A stretch of DNA of 64,000 bases from NCBI RefSeq assembly GCF_024228315.1, contig NZ_CP100454.1, positions 744,001 through 808,000 on the forward strand, given 5' to 3'. This DNA comes from Halomarina pelagica. GTDB lineage: Archaea; Halobacteriota; Halobacteria; Halobacteriales; Haloarculaceae. Under the pieces are notes generated by a model, which was not told where the DNA came from, ran no database searches, and was given only the letters and a program-made list of their open reading frames with translations. Below are positions 40,367 through 48,296 of the stretch, one piece after another (the stretch's first letter is position 1; every line of letters begins with the position of its first letter). The translations under genes and the position numbers were made by a program.

Positions 40367-40621
40367 ATGCCCGCACTCGTAGCGCGTGCAGACGGGAGCA
40401 GCGAGGCCGACGCGATGGGTCGCGTGGTCATCGACCGCGCCGACCCGCTGGTCCGCTGGCGGTTCGTCTGCCCGAACGGCCACGTCGACTGGGACCCGAC
40501 GAACAACCACATCTGGTGCGCCGCCTGCGCGCAACTGCACGGCGTCCAGCCGGAGTACTGGGAGCTGTTCGACAAGAAGACCGGCGAGACGGTCCCCTGG
40601 GCGGCCGTCGAACTCCGGTAA
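40367..40621 (+). CDS. Small zinc-ribbon-like protein (84 aa)
   Basis: Begins MPALVARADGSSEADAMGRVV. Contains FVCPNGHVDWDPTNNHIWCAACAQLHG, where Cys/His followed by CxxC could bind one zinc ion. The C-terminus (YWELFDKKTGETVPWAAVELR) resembles short haloarchaeal proteins of unknown function. ATG 40367 lies about 28 bases after GATTAATATC (40333-40342), so it is leaderless. The next gene begins 31 bases after its stop. Function is not known to me. Confidence 0.7.
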   Translation: MPALVARADGSSEADAMGRVVIDRADPLVRWRFVCPNGHVDWDPTNNHIWCAACAQLHGVQPEYWELFDKKTGETVPWAAVELR

Positions 40622-40652
40622 CCGCGAGCCCGGGAACACGATCACCACTGCC

Positions 40653-41063
40653 ATGCCGACGACCTCAGAGCCGCGGCCCTCGACCGCGCGCGACGCCGAG
40701 CCGAACCGCCCGCCGACCGACGCCGAGAGGAGCGACGAAGCCGTCGCGAGCGACGGAAGCGACGGAAGCGACGGAAGCGACGGAAGCGAGGGGAACGGAC
40801 GGGAATCGTACCCCTCCCCCTGGACGCCGGTCCACCGGCTGCTCGCGGCGACGACGCTCCGGGCGCTGACGGTGCTGTTCGAGAGCGCCGTCCCGCTCGT
40901 GACGCTCGCCCTGCTCGTCGGCGTCGAGGCGCTGGTTACGGGGGGACCGCGCCTCTCCGTCTCGACGCCCGGCGGCGGGCTGTCGCTCCCGCTGACGGAG
41001 GCGCTCGTCGCCCTGGCGCTCCTCGAACTCGCCCGGCGGCTCTACGCGCTGAACGCACCTTGA
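40653..41063 (+). CDS. Two-helix membrane protein with Asp-Gly-Ser repeats (136 aa)
   Basis: The N-terminal 50 residues are disordered and acidic, including a (DGS)4-type run. At DNA level this is the 9-base unit GACGGAAGC repeated four times perfectly at 40752-40787, a site for slippage in frame. Two hydrophobic helices follow (about 66-95 and 110-130, ending LLELARRLYALNAP). It starts MPTTSEPRPSTARDAE. It is probably cotranscribed with the zinc-ribbon gene upstream. Function is unknown. Confidence 0.6.
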   Translation: MPTTSEPRPSTARDAEPNRPPTDAERSDEAVASDGSDGSDGSDGSEGNGRESYPSPWTPVHRLLAATTLRALTVLFESAVPLVTLALLVGVEALVTGGPRLSVSTPGGGLSLPLTEALVALALLELARRLYALNAP

Positions 41064-41136
41064 GGAGCGACACGCGCGATCGATCCGCCGCGGGAAACAC
41101 GCCGAACTTAAACGCGCGAGGGCGGTACTACCGCCA

Positions 41137-42252
41137 ATGAGTTCATCGGGCGAGTTCTGCCCGCGCTGCGGGAAGCCGGTCGAGTCGCGGGAGGGACCGC
41201 GGGTCGGCGACCCCCACGGCCGACGGGCGCACCTGTGCGACGCGTGTTACTTTGAGGACTTCGACCTCGTGGACGCCCCCGAGGAGCTGACGGTGCGCAT
41301 CTGTCCGCGCTGCGGTGCCGTCTACCGGGGCAACCGCTGGATCGACGTCGGCGCGGAGGACTACACCGACGTCGCGGTCGAGGAGGTGACCGAGGCGCTC
41401 TCGGTCCACGTCGACGCCGACGAGTTCACCTGGCTGGTCGACCCCGAACAGGTGGACCAGAACACGATCCTCATGCACTGTCACTTCTCCGGCGTCGTCC
41501 GCGAGACACCCGTGGAGGCCGACCGCGACGTGCGCGTCCGCTTCAGCCGCGAGACGTGTACCCGGTGCTCTCGCATCGCCGGCGACTACTACGCCTCGAT
41601 CGTCCAGGTGCGCGCCGAGGGGCGCACGCCCACCGACGCGGAGCGCGAGGGCGCAGTCGAGATCGCGGAGGAGTACGTCGAGAACCGGGACGCGAAGGGC
41701 GACCGCAACGCCTTCGTCTCCGAGGTGAAGGAGACTCGCGACGGCGTCGACGTCAAGCTCTCGACCACGCAGATGGGCCGCGCCGTCGCCCAGCGCGTCC
41801 GGCGGCGGTTCGGCGGGACGATCACCGACTCGCGGACGCTCGTCACCGAGGACAGCGACGGTAACGAGGTCTACCGCGTCACCTACGCGGTGCGCCTCCC
41901 GCCGTACCCCGCCGGGACGGTCATCGAACCCGAGGACGACGACCCGGTGCTCGTCCGCAGCGCCCACGGCAACCTGAAGGGCGACTACCTCACGACCGGC
42001 GCGCACTACGAGGCCGACAGCGAGGACGGGGTCGCCCCCGAGGCCCGCCGCCTGGGGAGCGTCGACGACGCGCGGGAGACGACCCTCGTCGCCGTCGAGG
42101 ACGAGCGCGCGGTGCAGGTGCTCGACCCCGACACCTTCGAGACGAAGACCATCGCCCGGCCGAGCTACCTCGATCCCGGCGCGGAGACGGTCCACGTCCT
42201 CAAGAGCCGGGCGGGACTGCACGTGCTGCCCGAGGACGCCGTCGAGGGGTAA
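41137..42252 (+). CDS. NMD3-related protein
   Basis: Archaeal homologue of the eukaryotic 60S export/assembly adaptor NMD3. It has 371 residues. The N-terminal zinc region has FCPRCGK, CDACY and ICPRCGAVYRGNRW, and a further CTRCSRIAGDYY motif is at about 146-157. The middle domain (GVDVKLSTTQMGRAVAQRVRRRFGGTITDSRTLVTE) and C-terminal VRSAHGNLKGDYL are typical. ATG 41137 lies about 28 bases after ACTTAAACG (41105-41113). Its archaeal role in ribosome biogenesis is inferred from homology. Confidence 0.88.
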   Translation: MSSSGEFCPRCGKPVESREGPRVGDPHGRRAHLCDACYFEDFDLVDAPEELTVRICPRCGAVYRGNRWIDVGAEDYTDVAVEEVTEALSVHVDADEFTWLVDPEQVDQNTILMHCHFSGVVRETPVEADRDVRVRFSRETCTRCSRIAGDYYASIVQVRAEGRTPTDAEREGAVEIAEEYVENRDAKGDRNAFVSEVKETRDGVDVKLSTTQMGRAVAQRVRRRFGGTITDSRTLVTEDSDGNEVYRVTYAVRLPPYPAGTVIEPEDDDPVLVRSAHGNLKGDYLTTGAHYEADSEDGVAPEARRLGSVDDARETTLVAVEDERAVQVLDPDTFETKTIARPSYLDPGAETVHVLKSRAGLHVLPEDAVEG

Positions 42253-42335
42253 CACTCTCGGTGCGTCGCGCCGCGCCGCAATCCGAGCGCACCACCGCCG
42301 AAACCCGTATCCCCGCTGACACTCTGTGGGGACCT

Positions 42336-42425
42336 ATGACCGCAAGGCAGTGGCTGGTGCTCCTGTTCGTCCTCCTCCTCGTCACCTCGACGGCGGCCTA
42401 CGGCATCGCGTCGGTGTTCCTCTAG
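42336..42425 (+). CDS. Putative 29-aa single-span membrane peptide
   Basis: Frame MTARQWLVLLFVLLLVTSTA continuing to SVFL. Almost the whole peptide after residue 5 is one hydrophobic helix, unusual for a chance frame in this acidic, GC-rich genome. It is 84 bases after the NMD3-like gene on the same strand. No strong TATA box was seen. The stop codon lies just before the first copy of the 18-bp duplication at 42433. Confidence 0.45.
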   Translation: MTARQWLVLLFVLLLVTSTAAYGIASVFL

Positions 42426-42432
42426 CGCCGCG

Positions 42433-42750
42433 CGTCGGAGAGCGGGTGGTATTCCGACGATCAGGGGCACGCCCACCGGACACCCGTCGGCACTCCTTCC
42501 AGCGTCCAGAATCGAACTGCGGTCGATTATCTAAATCTAGATTTTACTACTCACGATTTTACTATCGCCGGTCAGACGATCTCGTCCGTCGGACGCGAGG
42601 TTACGTGAAGGACCCATATCGCTCACGACGGGCGAAGGAGAGGTCCGAAGGTGCGCTCTACCGAAGTAACACGTGGAGGAGCGCGGGAGAGATCGAACGG
42701 AGCGCGATCGACCGTACTCGCTCACCGCCACACGTCGGAGAGCGGGTGGT
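42433..42750. repeat. 18-bp direct repeat flanking a 282-base segment at the helicase 3' end
   Basis: CGTCGGAGAGCGGGTGGT occurs at 42433-42450 and again at 42733-42750, exactly 300 bases apart. The second copy encodes the helicase C-terminus (DDHPLSDVWR); the first would encode HPLSDARR and then a stop in the same orientation, so it looks like a displaced original end. The segment between is less GC-rich, includes the palindrome AAATCTAGATTT (42533-42544), and contains no gene that I can support. This covers the gap 42426-42721. Confidence 0.55.
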
Positions 42751-44446
42751 CGTCGAGCGAGCGTGGGCGCGGCCGACGCCTGCTCGACGATCCGTCGCCC
42801 CCGCCGCCGCCGAGCGCCGCGCCGGGGTCGAACGCCGGGAGGTCCGGCTCGGTCATCCGGTCGACCTGCGCGGCGAACCAGTCGGGCATATCGCCCCTCG
42901 CGCGCTCGAAGAGGTCGAGCAGGCTGGAGTCGGCGAGGTAGGTCGCGCCGTGGTCGTCCGGAGCGCGCACGACCCGCCCGCAGGCCTGGATCACCGTCCG
43001 GAGCGCGGCGCGGTAGTACCACGCCCACTGCCCGTCCTCGAGTCGCCGGGCGACCCGGGAGTCGCGCGTGTTCGGATAGGGGGCCTTGCAGAGCACCTGC
43101 CAGCGACAGAGGTCGCCCTTCAGGTCGAGCGCCTCCTCCATCTTGACGGCGACGAACACGTCCGCCCCGTCGCTCCGCTTCCACGAGTCGAGCGCGGCGT
43201 CGCGGTTCGCCCGGTCGTGCGTCCGGACCCGGTCCGCGACGCCGAACTCGGAGAGGCGGGCGACGAGTCGCTCCGCGATGGCGTAGGAGTGGGCGTGGAT
43301 CAGCCCCTTCTCGTCGGGGTGTCGTCGCATGAGCCGGACGATCAGGCGGGCGATCCGCGGGAGCGTCTCGTCGCGGTGGTCGTAGGTCATCTTCCCCTGG
43401 GCCACGTCGTACAGCGGACGGTTCTCGACGGGGAAGGTGTGAGCCACGTCCACGAGCGCGACGCGGGCGGGATCGAGGCCGGAACTCCGGCAGAACGCCT
43501 CCTTGTCGAGGATCGTGGCCGAGAGGAGCGCGAACTTCTGTCCGCGGTCCCAGATAGTGTAGCGGAGGTACCGCTCGGGGTCCATCGGTTTGATCACCAC
43601 CCGCGACCCCTCGCCGTCGGGCTGATCGACCACCCACGTCGTCGCGCTCTCGGGGTCCCGGGCGTCCTCGACGAACCACCCCAGCTCGCGGACGAGTTCC
43701 GCGAGGCGGTCGCGCTCCCCGGCCTCCTCCGGGGTGAGTTCCTCCTTCCCGCGCAGCTCCGTCTGGCGGCGCGAGCACACCGTCTTCAGCCCCTCCGCGT
43801 ACCGGATCGCGTCCTCGGTATCGCTCACGGCGGGCGCGGGCTTCGCCTCCCACATCGGCACCGTGTCCGGGCCGAGTTCGATCGTCGCGTACATCTCCGC
43901 CCACTCCGCGAGGCCGTGGGCCTCGTCGATCACCACGACGTTCCGCTGGCCGAACACCTCCGACCCGGCCATCTGCATGAAGTACGCGAGCGTCATCGCC
44001 GCGATCGGCCGGTTGGCCGCGACGTCGCGGTCCGCGAAGTACGGACAGCGGTGTCGAACCGGGCAGTCGAACCCCCGCTCGCGGGCGCAGGGCGCGCGGT
44101 CGACGGGCGTCGTCGTCTCGCCCGGCAGGATGCAGGAGTAGTTTCCCTTTCCCCGGATCACCGCGAGGTCGGAGAGCAGGTCGTCGCCCGCCACGTCGTC
44201 GAGCTGTGACACCTGCGGCGTCGTGTAGTACGCGCCGATCGGCTCCTCGGGGCGGGCCTCGCCGGGGCGGCGGGCGCAGCCGGCGATGGCGCGCGCGAGC
44301 AGCGACTTGCCGCTCCCGGTCGGCGCGCGCACCAGCACCACGTCGTTGCCGGCCTCGAACGCGGCGCGGATGTCCCGCAACGCGCCCTCCTGCGCCCCGC
44401 GGTAGGAGGGCGCGGGGAACTCCTCGTCGATTCGCGCGGGGTTCAC
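42722..44446 (-). CDS. DinG/XPD-type Fe-S DNA helicase
   Basis: Superfamily 2 ATP-dependent DNA helicase, 574 residues. Walker A APTGSGKS is at 41-48 and DEAH at 174-177. Four cysteines at 105, 120, 128 and 134 (SCILPG, APCARE, FDCPV, HRCPYF) fit the [4Fe-4S] domain. Later motifs are FALLSATIL and IQACGRVVRAPDDHGATYL. The C-terminus has a Gly/Ser/Arg-rich tail ending SLDDHPLSDVWR. GTG 44446 is the start (MNPARIDEEFPAPSYRG). The tail end is duplicated 300 bases downstream. It is shorter than the helicase at 4.9 kb and diverged from it. Confidence 0.88.
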   Translation of the reverse strand: MNPARIDEEFPAPSYRGAQEGALRDIRAAFEAGNDVVLVRAPTGSGKSLLARAIAGCARRPGEARPEEPIGAYYTTPQVSQLDDVAGDDLLSDLAVIRGKGNYSCILPGETTTPVDRAPCARERGFDCPVRHRCPYFADRDVAANRPIAAMTLAYFMQMAGSEVFGQRNVVVIDEAHGLAEWAEMYATIELGPDTVPMWEAKPAPAVSDTEDAIRYAEGLKTVCSRRQTELRGKEELTPEEAGERDRLAELVRELGWFVEDARDPESATTWVVDQPDGEGSRVVIKPMDPERYLRYTIWDRGQKFALLSATILDKEAFCRSSGLDPARVALVDVAHTFPVENRPLYDVAQGKMTYDHRDETLPRIARLIVRLMRRHPDEKGLIHAHSYAIAERLVARLSEFGVADRVRTHDRANRDAALDSWKRSDGADVFVAVKMEEALDLKGDLCRWQVLCKAPYPNTRDSRVARRLEDGQWAWYYRAALRTVIQACGRVVRAPDDHGATYLADSSLLDLFERARGDMPDWFAAQVDRMTEPDLPAFDPGAALGGGGGDGSSSRRRPRPRSLDDHPLSDVWR

Positions 44447-44560
44447 ACTCGGGACAACGACGCCGTCGGGGTAAACTCACCGGTCGTCTGGACTCTCCGA
44501 CGATCGGGACTCACCGCCGACCGGACCCACCGATCACCGGGACTCACCGATCGTTGAAAC

Positions 44561-44767
44561 TCACCGATCGTCGAGCGCGGCGACGTCGTCCGCCGTCGGG
44601 TCGTCCGGGAGGCGCTCGATGCAGTCGAAACAGAGGAAGTACTCGGTGCCGTCCGCGAACTCGAGCGTCATCCCGCCGCTGGGCCCGCCCTCGAACGACC
44701 AGAGGTCCCCGATCCCGCCCGCGATCCGGACGCGCTCGCCGCACCCGTCGCACCGCTTTCTCGCCAT
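44561..44767 (-). CDS. Small zinc-binding protein (68 aa, DUF7561-like)
   Basis: Begins MARKRCDGCGERVRIAGGIGDLW, with CxxC at 6-9 and a second pair in YFLCFDCIERLPDD, giving a four-Cys zinc ribbon. The C-terminus is acidic (DPTADDVAALDDR). ATG 44767 is preceded by a CTATCC-type box about 25 bases away, read leftwards. It lies between the helicase and a divergent reductase gene. Function is unknown; such ribbons often bind nucleic acid or protein partners. Confidence 0.75.
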   Translation of the reverse strand: MARKRCDGCGERVRIAGGIGDLWSFEGGPSGGMTLEFADGTEYFLCFDCIERLPDDPTADDVAALDDR

Positions 44768-44869
44768 GTTCGGGGTTGGGGAACGAGCGGGATAGCCCTT
44801 CCGCGCGGCGGGTACCGTCCCCGGGGCGGTGACCCACGGTAATATGCGCCCGGCGCTCCTCTCTCCACC

Positions 44870-45826
44870 ATGCGCGTTCTCGTCACCGGCGCGACGGGGT
44901 TTATCGGCGGACGACTGGCCCCCGCCCTGCTCTCGGCAGGGAACTACGACGTTCGGGCGCTCGTTCGCGACGCGGAGCGGTACGACGCGCCGCCGGGCGT
45001 GACGGCGTTCGAGGGCGACCTGCTCGACCCGGGGAGCTTCGAGGCCGCGTTCGAGGGCGTCGACGCCGCCTACTACCTCGTCCACTCGATGCGATCGGGC
45101 GGCGAGTTCGAGGCGCGCGACCGACGGGCGGCGCGCAACTTCGTCCGCGCGGCGGACGTCGCGGGCGTCGGGCGGGTGATCTACCTCGGCGGCCTCGGCG
45201 AGGAGCGCGACCGCCTCTCCAAGCACCTCCGCTCGCGCCGCGAGGTGGAACACGTCCTCGGCGAGGGCGACTTCGACCTCACGACGCTCCGCGCGGCGAT
45301 CGTCGTCGGCGACGGGAGCACGAGCTTCGAACTGATCCGACAGCTCGTCGATCGCCTCCCCGTCATGGTGACGCCCGAGTGGGTGCGCACGCGCTGTCAA
45401 CCCATCGCCGTGGACGACGTGATCGCCTACCTCGTGGGCGTCCTCGACGCGCCCGAGACGGCCGGCGGGACGTTCGAGATCGGCGGCCCCGAGGTGCTCA
45501 CCTACCAGGAGATCATCGAGCGGACCGCCCGCATCGAGAAGGGCCGCGCGCCGGTGATCGTGCCGGTGCCGGTGCTCTCGCCGGAACTCTCGGCGTACTG
45601 GCTCCGCCTCGTCAGCGACCTCCCGCGGAGCGTCGCCCGGCCGCTCATCGAGGGGCTTCGCAACCCCGTCGTCGCGAACGACTCGCGGATCGAGTCGCTC
45701 GTTCCCGTCGAGCTGACGCCGTTCGACGCGGCCGTCCGGCGGGCGCTCGGGACCGACGAGGCGGGGGCGGACGAACCAGGAGTCGAGGGGGAGACGACCG
45801 ACGATCGATCGCACGGAGAGACGTAG
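44870..45826 (+). CDS. NAD(P)-binding SDR-like protein (NmrA/atypical SDR)
   Basis: A 318-residue Rossmann-fold protein. The nucleotide motif GATGFIGG is at 7-14; YLVHSM and YLGGLGEE follow. There is no Tyr-x3-Lys catalytic pair, as in atypical extended SDRs such as the NmrA/DUF2867 group. The last 25 residues are acidic and disordered. ATG 44870 lies about 28 bases after TAATATGCG (44840-44848), so it is leaderless. The membrane-protein gene starts directly after its stop, so the two are cotranscribed. Substrate is unknown. Confidence 0.82.
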   Translation: MRVLVTGATGFIGGRLAPALLSAGNYDVRALVRDAERYDAPPGVTAFEGDLLDPGSFEAAFEGVDAAYYLVHSMRSGGEFEARDRRAARNFVRAADVAGVGRVIYLGGLGEERDRLSKHLRSRREVEHVLGEGDFDLTTLRAAIVVGDGSTSFELIRQLVDRLPVMVTPEWVRTRCQPIAVDDVIAYLVGVLDAPETAGGTFEIGGPEVLTYQEIIERTARIEKGRAPVIVPVPVLSPELSAYWLRLVSDLPRSVARPLIEGLRNPVVANDSRIESLVPVELTPFDAAVRRALGTDEAGADEPGVEGETTDDRSHGET

Positions 45827-46552
45827 ATGGCGCGCGTCGAGTACGGCGAGACGTGGGTCTACGAGAGCATCGTCAGCGCGCTCCCGGGCATCGACGTCTC
45901 GCGGCGCGCCGCCATCGCCATCCAGCTCTGCGTCTTCGAGGGGGCGGTCCTCCTCGCCGCGTGGTACTACGACCTCTGGGCGGCGGCGCTCGCGGGGACG
46001 GCCGCCGTGTTCGTCGCGGCGCTCGGAAGCGCCGAGATGCTCCGCATCTCAGCCATGATACGCTCCGAACCGCTCCCGGAGGCCTACCGCCGGCTCCTGT
46101 TCGGATCGAGCATCGAAGTCGTCCTCGGCGTGCTGGCCTACGTCGCGCTGATCACGCAGCTGTTCGTCTTCGCTCCGCAGCGCGGCGGCGGGTCGCTGGT
46201 CGACGAACTGCTGGGTCCCGAACCGCCGGTGCTCGTCGCCTACGTCACGCTCCTCGTCCTCTGGGACGTCTGCTATCGCATCGGGACGGCGTGGTGGGCG
46301 AGCGTCGTCTCGCTGTGGCGCTCCGTGCGCTACCGCTTCGACTCGCGAACGGCAGGCGTCCTCAGACGGTCGGACCTCGAGATACTCGCGTTCGCCGCCG
46401 CGCAGCTCGTGCTCTACCCGTTCGTGTCCGGCCAGCCGGTGATCCAGGCGGTCATCCTCGGCCACGTCGCGGCCGTCTGGCTGGTGACCGGGCTGTCCGC
46501 GCTGCTGGTCACGGTCCGTTCGTACGACGAGCGAGAAATCGTCACGAAGTGA
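45827..46552 (+). CDS. Multi-span membrane protein (241 aa), haloarchaeal
   Basis: Starts MARVEYGETWVYESIVSALPGIDVSRRAAIA. Six or so hydrophobic helices are visible (about 28-50, 52-70, 90-112, 130-160, 185-205, 208-230). Charged loops include RSEPLPEAYRRLLFGSS and RSVRYRFDSRTAGVLRRSDLE. ATG 45827 abuts the stop of the SDR-like gene. Neither the family nor the function is known to me; the pair may act together at the membrane. Confidence 0.7.
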   Translation: MARVEYGETWVYESIVSALPGIDVSRRAAIAIQLCVFEGAVLLAAWYYDLWAAALAGTAAVFVAALGSAEMLRISAMIRSEPLPEAYRRLLFGSSIEVVLGVLAYVALITQLFVFAPQRGGGSLVDELLGPEPPVLVAYVTLLVLWDVCYRIGTAWWASVVSLWRSVRYRFDSRTAGVLRRSDLEILAFAAAQLVLYPFVSGQPVIQAVILGHVAAVWLVTGLSALLVTVRSYDEREIVTK

Positions 46553-46579
46553 GGTGGGGTCGCCGCGACCCGACGGCGA

Positions 46580-46753
46580 TCACTGCGACTTGATCCGCTT
46601 GAACTGATCGAGGAGCGCCTCGGCGGAATCGCCCGAGTCGAACGTCAGCTTCCCGTGGTACTGGGTCCGCTCGTCGTCGAAGTCCGTGTCGACGGCCGTG
46701 GCCTTCGCCTCTCGGCGCTCGTGCTCGTCCTCGTCATAGGCTCCCATTGACAT
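46580..46753 (-). CDS. DUF5786 family protein (57 aa)
   Basis: A short acidic haloarchaeal protein: MSMGAYDEDEHERREAKATA, then VDTDFDDERTQYHGKLTFDS and GDSAEALLDQFKRIKSQ. The pattern matches what I remember as DUF5786, a conserved family with no assigned role. ATG 46753 is flanked upstream by GGTACAGTATACC, a near-palindrome that may contain the promoter. It ends 27 bases after the convergent membrane-protein gene. Confidence 0.75.
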   Translation of the reverse strand: MSMGAYDEDEHERREAKATAVDTDFDDERTQYHGKLTFDSGDSAEALLDQFKRIKSQ

Positions 46754-46962
46754 GGTATACTGTACCTTACGAACTCCCGATTATCAATGTAACGGTGATC
46801 CGTCCGTATTGCCGTTAACTGTTAAGCCGAATTGTCCGGATCGCAAACCTGCTGCGGGACCGCCGACGCGGTTCGAGTCGCCGGGGAGATTGGGCCGTCC
46901 GGTCGTTCGGTCGTCCGGTCGCCGGTCGCAACGCATAACCGGGCGCGCGCGAAGTGTTACTC

Positions 46963-48006
46963 GTGGCAGGTCCCCTCCGATTTCGCCGGTCGAACGCACG
47001 TTGGACGGAGGATCGCGTCCGCCGCGACCTCCTCGCGCCGCTTGACGATTCGTTCGGCGCGTCGATCGGGACGGGGCGGTTCGCGTCCCCGAAGGGCTAC
47101 CGGGCGCGCCGCATCGACATGGACAACGGCGACGTCGCGCTGTTCGCGTGGCGTCGCGATTCCCGATCGGCGTACTGGCTGGGTAACACGACGACGCCCG
47201 AACCGCTCTGGCGCACCGACAAGTGCGACCTCGACGACGCGCCGTACGCCGTCTCGCGGTGGGTGCAACGCGAACTCCTCGCCGACCTCGAAGCGCAGTC
47301 CCCCGAACTCGCCGCTCGCTCGTACGTGAGCTGGTTCTTCCTCCCGGTCTTCTTCTCGAAGGACGGCCGGACGAGCACGCGACGGTTCTTCCTCGAACAC
47401 GCCGCGGGCTTCCCCGACGCCAACCCCCAGATCGCCCTCCGCTTCTACGACGATTTCCTGCGTTCGGGCGTGCTCGATCCGTACCGCGAGACGATGGCCG
47501 GCAAGCTCGGCACCAGCCCGCACGTCGATCACGTCCGGATGGACGCCGCGATGGGCGAGTTGAACGCCGCGAAGCTCCTCCACGACGCGGGCTACGAGTT
47601 CGTCCCCGAGATCGCGCTCGACAGCGGCCACGCGCTCGACTTCGCCGTCGGCGAGGGCGTGCGCGCGGTGCGCGCCGACGGCGGCGGCTACCGCACCTCC
47701 GACGCGCTCGTCGAGGTGACGCGCCCGCTGCCGCCCTCCCGCCGCACCGCCGACACGCCCGTCGCGGCGGTGCGCGCGACGGCCAACGCGAAGACCGACG
47801 ACCAGCTCGACGCCCACCCCGACGCCCTCCTGCTCGTCGACTGCTCGTCCTTCCACGACGACGACTGGAACGCGGTCCGCGCCGAACAGCCGCCCGTCAA
47901 GCACACCCCCGCGGTCGTCTACCGCATGCGCCCGAACGGCTCCGCCGAGGCGTACGCCCACGGCAGTCCGAGGATCGACCTCGGGGACGCCGTGCGGTGG
48001 GTCTGA
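46963..48006 (+). CDS. DUF5784 family protein (347 aa)
   Basis: Starts AGPLRFRRSNARWTEDRVRRDLL and contains RRIDMDNGDVALFAWRRD, WFFLPVFFSKDGRTSTRRFF and GYEFVPEIALDSGHALDFAV. The last part (LVEVTRPLPPSRR, DALLLVDCSSF) has the look of a nuclease-like alpha/beta domain, but no catalytic motif is certain. GTG 46963 is preferred to the in-frame GTG at 46954 because a CATAACC box (46934-46940) lies about 26 bases upstream. I recall the family as haloarchaeal DUF5784; function is unknown. Confidence 0.72.
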   Translation: MAGPLRFRRSNARWTEDRVRRDLLAPLDDSFGASIGTGRFASPKGYRARRIDMDNGDVALFAWRRDSRSAYWLGNTTTPEPLWRTDKCDLDDAPYAVSRWVQRELLADLEAQSPELAARSYVSWFFLPVFFSKDGRTSTRRFFLEHAAGFPDANPQIALRFYDDFLRSGVLDPYRETMAGKLGTSPHVDHVRMDAAMGELNAAKLLHDAGYEFVPEIALDSGHALDFAVGEGVRAVRADGGGYRTSDALVEVTRPLPPSRRTADTPVAAVRATANAKTDDQLDAHPDALLLVDCSSFHDDDWNAVRAEQPPVKHTPAVVYRMRPNGSAEAYAHGSPRIDLGDAVRWV

Positions 48007-48082
48007 GGCGGCGAGACGCGACGCTCTGCGAGTTCGCGGCGACGGGAACGCGACGCTCCTCACGTTCGTTCGTCGCAGCAGA

Positions 48083-48105
48083 GTGGGACCGCGCGGATTT
48101 GAACC
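48083..48105 (-). pseudogene. Duplicated 3' end of tRNA-Pro (tRNA remnant)
   Basis: The 23 bases GTGGGACCGCGCGGATTTGAACC are identical to 48200-48222, the T-arm and acceptor 3' end of the intact tRNA-Pro 117 bases away. The rest of the tRNA is missing. Between the two copies a second tRNA-like scrap, GATTCGAATCC (near 48142), is visible. This is the usual trace of integration at, or excision from, a tRNA gene. Confidence 0.65.
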
Positions 48106-48200
48106 ACGGTCGTTCCGCTCACTTCGTTCGCTTCACTCCCTGATTCGAATCCTCGCTCCGTCCGGTTCAGACCCTTCGCTGTCGCTCAGGGTCCTGAACG

Positions 48201-48273
48201 TGGGACCGCGCGGATTTGAACCGCGGTTACAGCGTCCCAAACGCTGAAGGATACCAAGCTACCCCACGGTCCC
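48201..48273 (-). tRNA. tRNA-Pro (anticodon TGG)
   Basis: A full cloverleaf can be drawn: acceptor GGGACCG with CGGTCCC, anticodon stem CAGCG with CGCTG around loop TTTGGGA (anticodon TGG), T stem CGCGG with CCGCG around TTCAAAT, and discriminator base A. CCA is not encoded, as expected in haloarchaea. It has no intron. The 3' end is duplicated at 48083-48105. Confidence 0.95.
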
Positions 48274-48296
48274 GCGTGTCCACAGAGGGCGAAGCA

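Noticed and set aside
40752-40787. Four tandem GACGGAAGC units considered as a minisatellite or regulatory repeat
   Set aside because: They encode an in-frame Asp-Gly-Ser run inside a plausible membrane-protein gene; slippage is possible but needs no special function.
42533-42544. AAATCTAGATTT palindrome considered as a promoter operator
   Set aside because: No gene starts nearby on either strand; kept only as a feature of the 300-bp segment.
48130-48200. Possible second tRNA from GATTCGAATCC near 48142
   Set aside because: No acceptor or anticodon stem can be drawn around it; treated as a fragment only.
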